DNA of 64,000 bases. It comes from Amaurobius ferox (taxonomy: Eukaryota; Arthropoda; Arachnida; Araneae; Amaurobiidae). The notes under the pieces are model-generated. The model was not told the DNA's origin. It made no database searches and worked only from the letters and a program-made list of their open reading frames with translations. Below, one piece after another: positions 57,028 through 64,000 of this stretch (positions are counted from its first letter, which is position 1; each line of letters opens with the position of its first letter). The position numbers and the translations under genes are program-made. The DNA lies in assembly GCA_951213105.1 (NCBI GenBank), contig OX578135.1, positions 161,563,250 to 161,627,249 on the forward strand. The letters are read 5' to 3'.

Positions 57028-58264
57028 AGCATATTAAATGTGACGAAAATAGTTTGATTATTTCAATTGATACCAGTTCCTGTGCAAAAATAAAGTTTGT
57101 ATAATCGCAACGGAACGGATCATGATAGCTTCAAATACAATGCTGCCTTTAGTGTTTGCTTACTATTACCATAAAGTATTTACTAAATTGATGATAAAGA
57201 TTTAATTTTTTAATAACTATTCATTTTAAATGCAAAGCACGCAATATCTTTAAAATGGCAGTTATTAAGAGTCTTGCGAATTATGCCATTCGATTTAAAA
57301 TTAAAAAAAAAATCTACATACTCAAATACATATTAAACATAATTATATTTTATAATGCTCACTTTCGAAAAAAAGAATCGAAATATGGGGAGGGGGGGGC
57401 TTCACTTGATTTCATCTCAATGCAATATAGGTCCTCACTTTCATCGATTAAAATAATCGCACCAAATTTCCTTCGATTTGCCGAAATTGCTCGAGAGATA
57501 TAGTGCGCACATCCAGATAAACATCTTTGACAAAATGGTTAAGTTTGCATTCAGGGATGCTCAAACATGCTGATCCATCAAAATGAATGGTTCGGAATTT
57601 TGACACACCCCCCCCTCACAAAATAAACGTATCAAATTTCTGTCAATTTGCTCAAAGCATTGGAGAGATATGGTGCGCACACCCAGATAGACATCGTTGA
57701 AATAGTTAAATCGTAATCAGGGCTGATAAAATGCATTAATATATCAAAAGTGAGAGTCGTATTTCTGAAACCCCCTCCCCCATCACAATGTTTTCTCTTT
57801 ACATATATTATGTATTGCAACAAGAAAAGTAAAAATGCTTGATTAGTATTCTGAGATATTATTTGAAATATTTAACCAAATATCATTTCAATCGCTTTTT
57901 GTACGAGATATCCTGATCAGAATCACAGATACACACACAGGTATCATTAAAAGAGTTGATTCATATTCATGGATGTCCATATCCTGAATATGAACAACAG
58001 TTGGATTTTTTACTATATCATATCACAATACTTTCTCTTTACACGTACTACATAGGGATAATAAACATAGATTTAAAAAAAAAAAAAAGGAAAAAAAAAA
58101 AAAACACACAAAGCATTACAGGTATCAAATCGATCCCAAATAGAACAAACATTTATTTTCGCAACAGCTAAGAAAAACTAAAGTTTCGCACATTGTGATC
58201 AAACATACTAATCAAATAAGGTAAACACATGTGAAAACACTTTGTAAATCAATATATATTTGTT

Positions 58265-58301
<37 letters not shown>

Positions 58302-58619
58302 TAGTATAATTTGGTAATCATTAACTGAAATTTGATCCTCTTAATATTTGTTACGCAAACAGTTATGGTGAGATAGTAAGATCGATAATTTCGAACATTT
58401 GCTGCGAGATACGAAAACACAACGAAAATTGAAACAAAATTCACCTCTCGCAATATTTTGATCAATCACAAAATTGATAAAAAAAAAAAAAAAATCATGT
58501 TCTTTACGCATATAATTTACAATGTAACAATATTACTATAAAATCAATAAAATCTAATCAACTAATTCATTTACAAAAAAAAAAAAAAAAAGAAAGGTGA
58601 CAAGAGGATATCGAGCATC
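57028..58619. other. S-like remnants and AT-rich DNA, no gene
   Basis: S-like terminal motifs lie near 57785-57835 ('cacaatgttttctctttaca', 'caagaaaagtaaaaa') and 58024-58060. An (AT)n tract lies at 58268-58300 and A-runs near 58075-58105 and 58575-58592. Nothing coding. Confidence 0.35.
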
Positions 58620-59303
58620 AGGTATTTTAAGAGTGATTGCTATCAGTGCCAGATAAGGGACTTCACCCCCCCCCCCTCCTCTGTCCGGGCCAACAGAATT
58701 TTGAGGCCAGACCCACCTTTATTCATAGTACAAATAATTCAGGAATTTAAATAAACAGATTTATGGCCAATTTTATGAAAAAAAAATATTATTTTAAAAT
58801 ATTCTAACATCACAAGTTCGCGCGCCATTGCAGATACCACCATTAATGGCCATCAAAGAAAATGACATCGTGTTTCTTTCAGGCATACATCCGGGGGGGG
58901 GGGGAGCCCCTGGTCTGGCACTGATAGCAATCACTCTTCAGGGGGGGGGGGAGCCCCTGGAGACAATTATTCGCCTACCACCCCCCTTCAGAGAGACATT
59001 TTATGTTAACCTAGTTTCTATTTGTGACTTCATTTAGATGTATTTATGTAGGGCAAATAGAAAACTTGCACCCCCCTCCCCCTAAAGATTTATTCGCCCA
59101 CCCCGGCTAAAAAGTCCTGAAAGAAACACTGCAAACAACCACACACACTGTTTCTTTCAGGACTTTTTGGCCGGGTGGGCGAAGAAAACTTTGGGGGGGG
59201 GGGGGCAAGTTTTCAATTTTCCTTATATAAATTTATCACATAAATAGAAACTGGGGGGGAGTCGACCCCCCCCCCCCTCCGGGAGGTATGGCTGAAAGAA
59301 ATA
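58620..59303. repeat. Nested palindromes with poly-G/poly-C tracts
   Basis: AGAGTGATTGCTATCAGTGC at about 58630 is inverted at about 58910-58935. GTGTTTCTTTCAGG at 58869 is inverted at 59107-59118, repeated directly at 59146, and inverted again near 59290. AAAACTTGCACCCCCC (about 59060) pairs with GGGGCAAGTTTT (about 59205). Seven G- or C-runs of six to about twelve bases punctuate the arms. The recurring (C)AGTGTTTCTTTCAGG may be a transposon terminal repeat, perhaps hAT-like, but no target duplication was found. Confidence 0.6.
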
Positions 59304-60339
59304 CTGACCAAATATCGGCCATGACGAGCTAATAAAAGCTTTTAAAAACCAGTAATTAAAACAAATAATAATCTTATTTCATTAGTTGATTTTCAATGGA
59401 TATACATCTTGAATTAACTGTAAATAAACAAGAGAGAGTTGATATTTATTCAAATTTCCCGCCAGAGATGGGGGGAGGGGAGTCTCCAAAATATCTGGAG
59501 CCCTCAAGTCAAGCCTACTTTAACTCAATGGGTGGTAATTCGCACTTGAATGTTACACATCAACACTGAAATTGTTTTTTTAGAACCAATGTAATTTTTC
59601 AGGTAACTTTAAAAATACAAAAATCCGTAATTGTTTTCAAAAATGAATATGAACCATTTAGGATAATATTTTTAAAGAATTAAAAGTATTTGGTACTAAA
59701 ACTGTCATTTAATTATTTTATACAGTGAAAATACGGAAGATAAAAATACCTCCAATAACACACACAACCTTAAAAAATGTCAACCATAAAAATTCAAAAT
59801 AGTATTAATGTATTGAAAGTGAATTTCATAATCAATAAAACTGACATACTTTGACGTGAACAACGTATTTTTTATGCTGCTTCCTATAACAAAAATATAA
59901 AAAATTGGATGTTGAAATCACATCAAAGCATGCTCCATTATGCAATCTCCTAGCAAGCATAGCAAAATGTGTTCTATTACACAATTGCAGAGAATGATGT
60001 TTACATTATGTGTAATACTACACTTTTAGAAATACGCAAAACTGTGCATCTACGTACGAATTTTCATAAAATGCAACGATGCAAAAACACACATTTTCTT
60101 TGTAGATACGCAAAAAGCACAAACACCCTGAATTGATCACAGCTGTAAATAAAATTTCACACTTACCTAATTATTATCACCAATTAAAAATCCTCCGAAA
60201 CTTGAAGACAAAAATATAAATTCCACCTTTTTGACGGATCGCAATATTTTCGATAATAAGCAATCTTCGGGTGTGTTTATCACTAACAAATACACGATGT
60301 TAAATAACTTTTTTCTTTTTTTTTGGCGATAAAAAATAC
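59304..60339. other. Intergenic DNA, no gene recognised
   Basis: AT-rich, unique-looking. Nothing supported. Confidence 0.35.
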
Positions 60340-60660
60340 AGTTCTTATTAACGCGGCCACCACGTAAGGTACTGGCGTATTAAACAACCAGTTGCCGAAT
60401 CCACGTGCTCTGGCTTGGGGAGAGAAAAATGATGGTAAGTGACGTCACAGACGAGAATGACGTCGCACGGCTGGTGTCTGGCTGTGTTGTTTGTGCAGGG
60501 CTTAGGTGCTGGGAAGGGAAATGAGCTTTCCAGGGATGAACTTTGTCCGATAAAAGTTTCTTTTTTAGAACAGTAGAGCACCGGACAGTGTGAACCGCGA
60601 AAACATCCGTATCACTCGACAAACAACGTAGTATTTTCTCACACAAAAAGCGCCAATAAG
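60340..60660. promoter_or_regulatory. GC-richer island with CRE sites
   Basis: This stretch of about 320 bp is clearly GC-richer than its surroundings. It contains a full CRE palindrome TGACGTCA near 60440 and a CRE-like TGACGTCG near 60459. An ATGATGGTAAGTGACG sequence near 60430 puts a consensus splice donor right after an ATG. These are weak hints of a promoter and first exon. The open frames across it do not look like a conserved protein. Confidence 0.25.
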
Positions 60661-60909
60661 TGGTAACAAAAAAAGCAATGGGTGAATAACATTTTTCTCG
60701 AATTCGAACATTAACCAGATCTTGAATATTCGAATACCGTGCATAGGTATTTCAAACTGTTATTAAATCATATTTACATGTATTAAATATTATACATCAT
60801 CAGTAAATAAATCATAATAAAATAAAAAAGTTTGCAATTGTTTCTCATCTACTACAGTTTTTTATCTAAGAAAGCAAAACAAGTATTCGAACACGTTTCG
60901 AATCTAGTT

Positions 60910-61167
60910 TGCTTCATCTTTCTTCTTCTTCTCTGTCGCAAATTAACCAGCGTTACTGAAAAGCCGCTCTTGTAAAACTGTTGACGGCGCCCTGATTAAA
61001 TACTTCAAAACTAATTTCGTCAAGCGAGTGTACAGACTGTTCTTTCTCCGATAGTTTGATATGTTTTCATTAGGTGGAAGCAAACTCTCTTCTAGATAGT
61101 TTCGAAAACCTTCTTCTGAAGTATCCTGACTTTTTATTCCAGAACCTGCTATTAACCATGGCTCCAT
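60910..61167 (-). pseudogene. hAT transposase C-terminal dimerisation-domain remnant
   Basis: The minus-strand frame from 61167 encodes EEGFRNYLEESLLPPNENI, then a gap region, then TKLVLKYLIRAPSTVLQERL and FSNAG, with a TAA stop directly after the glycine. In hAT transposases the 'L..YL..PASS..SERLFS.AG' block is the core of the dimerisation domain and is followed by '..V...R..L'. Here the frame past the stop still reads FATEKKKK, consistent with a mutated stop inside the domain. Flanking DNA (60690-60760 and 61165-61290) is rich in TTCGAA and ATTCGAATATTCGA motifs that could be subterminal repeats of the parent element. The rest of the transposase is absent. Confidence 0.7.
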
Positions 61168-62960
61168 ATTCGAGATATTCGAATTTCTTCTAGTGACGTT
61201 GTATTCGAATCTCGAATACTTTCTAGTATTTAAAATATTCGATTCGAATAGTTCGTTTGGGACAGATTCGAAATATTCGAGTATTCACGGATAGAATTCG
61301 TCCATGGAGGTAAAAGTAAAGAGTTAAAACTGGCCCTGGTATAAGGTAAGTAGCCCTACATCGCATGCATTTCTATGACGAAAGGCCTAAAATATTTATT
61401 TAAACTGTCAATTTTGAAAAATACATTATTAGTGCAATTCCAAAGTAAACTGAAACAATAAAGGATATTCCTACGTGTTCAAAATTATTTTACTTTTCAA
61501 TTTATTTTTATCTCCCTATATTTTGTATTCTATTCTACAACTATAAAAAAGTACTGGTTAATTATACTCATAATTAATGAAACCTTAATTTAAAAGTAAT
61601 TAATAATACATATACTAAATTTCACGCCTTTCTGTTGTATAAACAGAGGCTACTTAACTATTACTAGCGGCACCTAGATATAATTCTTAATGCATTATGG
61701 CATTTTCAAGCTTTTCACCCATAAGAGTTTTATTTCCTCCTTTTTAACTTCGCCCATCTCTAGTAGAAATAAAAATGTATCTACGACAAATTCCAAAGAC
61801 ATGCTGTAGGTACTCCAATATATATAATAACAGAAGGCATGACCGTTTAATTCGATGACATCATATTCCTACATACATATTGTAGGGTTCTTCAGTAGAT
61901 GCAATAGCAGAAACCATGACCACACATTTAACCTTTGACGGTATATTCCTATTCATTAATGTTGCGACAAGTCAAACGTGATGTCACGTGAAAACCATCT
62001 GTCGTTACAGAAAAATCATTTAAACAAACAAAAAGAAAAAGAGTTATTTTTCTATACGTTTAAAAAAAAATTCTACTTCTACCTTCATGCTTCTAACGAA
62101 ATTCGAATCAAATAAACTAAAGAAACAGAGATGCATTTATTCTATTGTTTCAAATAATACACGCAGACGATATACCATATTTTCAAGTTAAAATCCTAAG
62201 CGGGAAAATAGGGAGAACAATTTTTTTAACAGACGATAATGTACGAAAAACTTAGCTTAAATTAATAAAGTTCATAAATCAAATTATTTCCGGTCACAAA
62301 AGCAAGAATCCATTAAAGTTGAAACAATAAGTCAAATTCTTCGTATTTATTTATATCAATATGCGATCAACCATGTGTTCCAGGATATCCATTTGTCCGA
62401 GAATTTACGACGCGAAAACTCGGTTTAGAATGTCGAGGTTAGTCTAAAATGTGAGATACGGACCTTGTAATAAAAGTTAACTCCCAATAGAAGTGAAAAG
62501 GTGAAAATATATTTAATTATTTGCAAAAAAACGGCCCCAAACTCAAAATTTTGAAACCTCATTTTTTTAAGGATTTTAAATAATGCGAGTTAATGCCGTA
62601 CGAAAACGCAATTTGTTTTAAATAGGACGTGCAGATAATGGAATGAAACTTATCAAAGTTAAAAATTTAAAAAGTAAAATAATTTTGTTTTTTTAATTAT
62701 TTGCATTTAACCGCCATCCTCTTTTCAACCTGAGCCATTTGTTTCAAAATATGTGTGTAGATCAAAAATAGTATAGATGACGTTTGCAAGGCAAGCTGCC
62801 AGCGGAGATTCATAACACGTGCGCTTGCACCCAGGGGGCGTCGCGAGAGCCAAGCAGTCCTATCTACTGTTTTTGTAGCCTTGTATTTGTAGAGGGTCTC
62901 AAAGTTTCGTACAATATCTTTATTGGACTCTTTCACAATTTTTGAATGACAATGACTCAT
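61168..62960. other. Intergenic DNA, no gene recognised
   Basis: 61168-61290 is a cluster of TTCGAA-type motifs next to the hAT remnant. Beyond it I see only AT-rich unique-looking sequence. A 92-codon minus-strand frame (62697-62975) has no family resemblance. Confidence 0.35.
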
Positions 62961-63395
62961 GCACAATAAGTTCACGAGCTAACTACTTTTCACAACTTCT
63001 TTTCACTACTTTTCACAACGACTCGATAGTGCATTATAGCTAATCCAGTGTTTTCTTGTATTGTACATAATTCTGCATTTTAACATCAGTCATTTAGTAT
63101 CAATTTACAGTTGTCTTTAGCTACGGATTGTTTTTTTCACTACTTTTCTCTACTAGTTTTCACTACTTTTCTCTACTACTTTTCACTACTTTTTATCTTT
63201 TCTTGAAATATAATATTTCAACACAATAAGTCTTCACGTGCTAACTACTTTTCACAACTTCTTTTCACTACTTTTCACAGCAACTCGATAGTGCATTATA
63301 GCTAATCCAGTGTTTTCTTGTATTGTACATAATTCTGCATTTTAACATCAGTCATTTAGTGTCAATTTACAGTTGTCTTTAGCTACGGATTGTTT
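62961..63395 (+). repeat. Local tandem duplication of about 174 bp
   Basis: 62961-63138 and 63221-63395 are about 95% identical, at an offset of about 260-262 bp. Between them lie several TTTTCACTAC/TTTTCTCTAC decamer units, which also occur within the copies. It is a recent local duplication. Confidence 0.85.
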
Positions 63396-64000
63396 TTTTT
63401 AATCGTTTTTTTAACGGCTAAGCATATTGAGATCACTCTAATATAATTACCCTCCGTGACGCTTTCTGTGTGATTTAGTAGTTTTAATATAGGCTCTGTG
63501 ACATTTTATATTTGTTTTGGTCACTTCCAATTTCAATATTTTGTGATTTCAGTAGAGCTTAATGGACCTCGGCTTAAAAAGCATATGCATAATCGGTATT
63601 TCTTCCCCCGGTCTGAGCACTATGGATCTTTAGGCATTAGACAGAAAAACTATGATTATATAACCAAGACCGGATTATCCATTGGGGCAAGGTAATTCAT
63701 ATTTCAAATATACAAAGTTCCCCAAAATATTGTCGACCAATGGGTCAAACTTTTATGTCAGAACCTAAAGTGAAACAAGAAAGATCAATCATGCTTAAAG
63801 CATTGATTATGAAACACTTTCCAACTTCAATGCAATTTTATTTAAAAAAGTATAAAATGCAATACATTCCTCGGTAATATTTTAAAACTTATCACAATAC
63901 TACATTAATTTATTATATTTCAAAACTTAAACCTTCATCGAAAAAAATGAACTTCATTCAAATGACGGCATTGAAATATAAATTGCCTGGTTTAAACATC
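63396..64000. other. Intergenic DNA to window end, no gene recognised
   Basis: AT-rich, no supported feature. Confidence 0.35.

Overview
The window is repeat-dense, AT-rich eukaryotic DNA with no host protein-coding gene that I can support. The repertoire suggests a metazoan, most likely an arthropod and possibly a chelicerate. It includes tRNA-headed SINEs, Helitron-like elements, hAT, ZMYM1-type hAT and pogo/Tigger DNA transposons, a solo LTR and an animal-type 5S rRNA sequence. The lineage is an inference from style, not from a diagnostic gene. Nearly all short open frames are translations of repeats. The protein-like sequence I can recognise is broken transposon coding.

Region 1 (1-4.4 kb): AT-rich DNA with a pair of oppositely oriented small MITE-like copies, a dispersed repeat with two internal modules, and an old member of the hairpin-ended 'S' family.

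Region 2 (4.47-18.15 kb, with an inverted partner at 19.79-23.22 kb): a head-to-tail array of Helitron-like non-autonomous elements (H1-H6, plus H7 on the minus strand). Each starts near TCTATATAATAAAAGGC, passes through a TG/TCTG microsatellite and an AT-rich minisatellite, and then a tandem array of about 245-bp monomers derived from a tRNA-headed SINE. Each ends in a short hairpin followed by CTAG. Two consecutive periods of 2,748 bp are almost identical, so part of the array is very young.

Region 3 (23.2-35.4 kb): minisatellites, a severely 5'-truncated SINE, a possible LTR end, and a chain of hairpin-ended elements (families S1 and S2). The chain is arranged head to tail and nested into one another at A-runs.

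Region 4 (35.4-45.8 kb): an internally deleted hAT element with perfect 8-bp target duplications, a CCHC gag-like fragment running into a 158-bp satellite, a solo LTR with 5-bp target duplications, and a 230-bp-arm foldback. It also holds the most unusual object in the window, a 5S rRNA sequence fused to a tRNA-SINE and retroposed as one unit between 13-bp target duplications. A poly-G-bearing foldback follows it.

Region 5 (45.8-64 kb): further S2/S3 copies, a deleted pogo/Tigger element with transposase C-terminal remains, a ZMYM1-like hAT pseudogene, a second poly-G palindrome cluster, a GC-richer island with CRE sites, a hAT dimerisation-domain remnant and a local tandem duplication.

The sequence elements act mainly as targets and donors for one another. 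SINEs were captured and amplified inside Helitron-like elements. S elements insert into the A-runs of other S elements. LINE-type retroposition is recorded by several exact SINE target duplications. All boundaries were read by eye, without alignment software.
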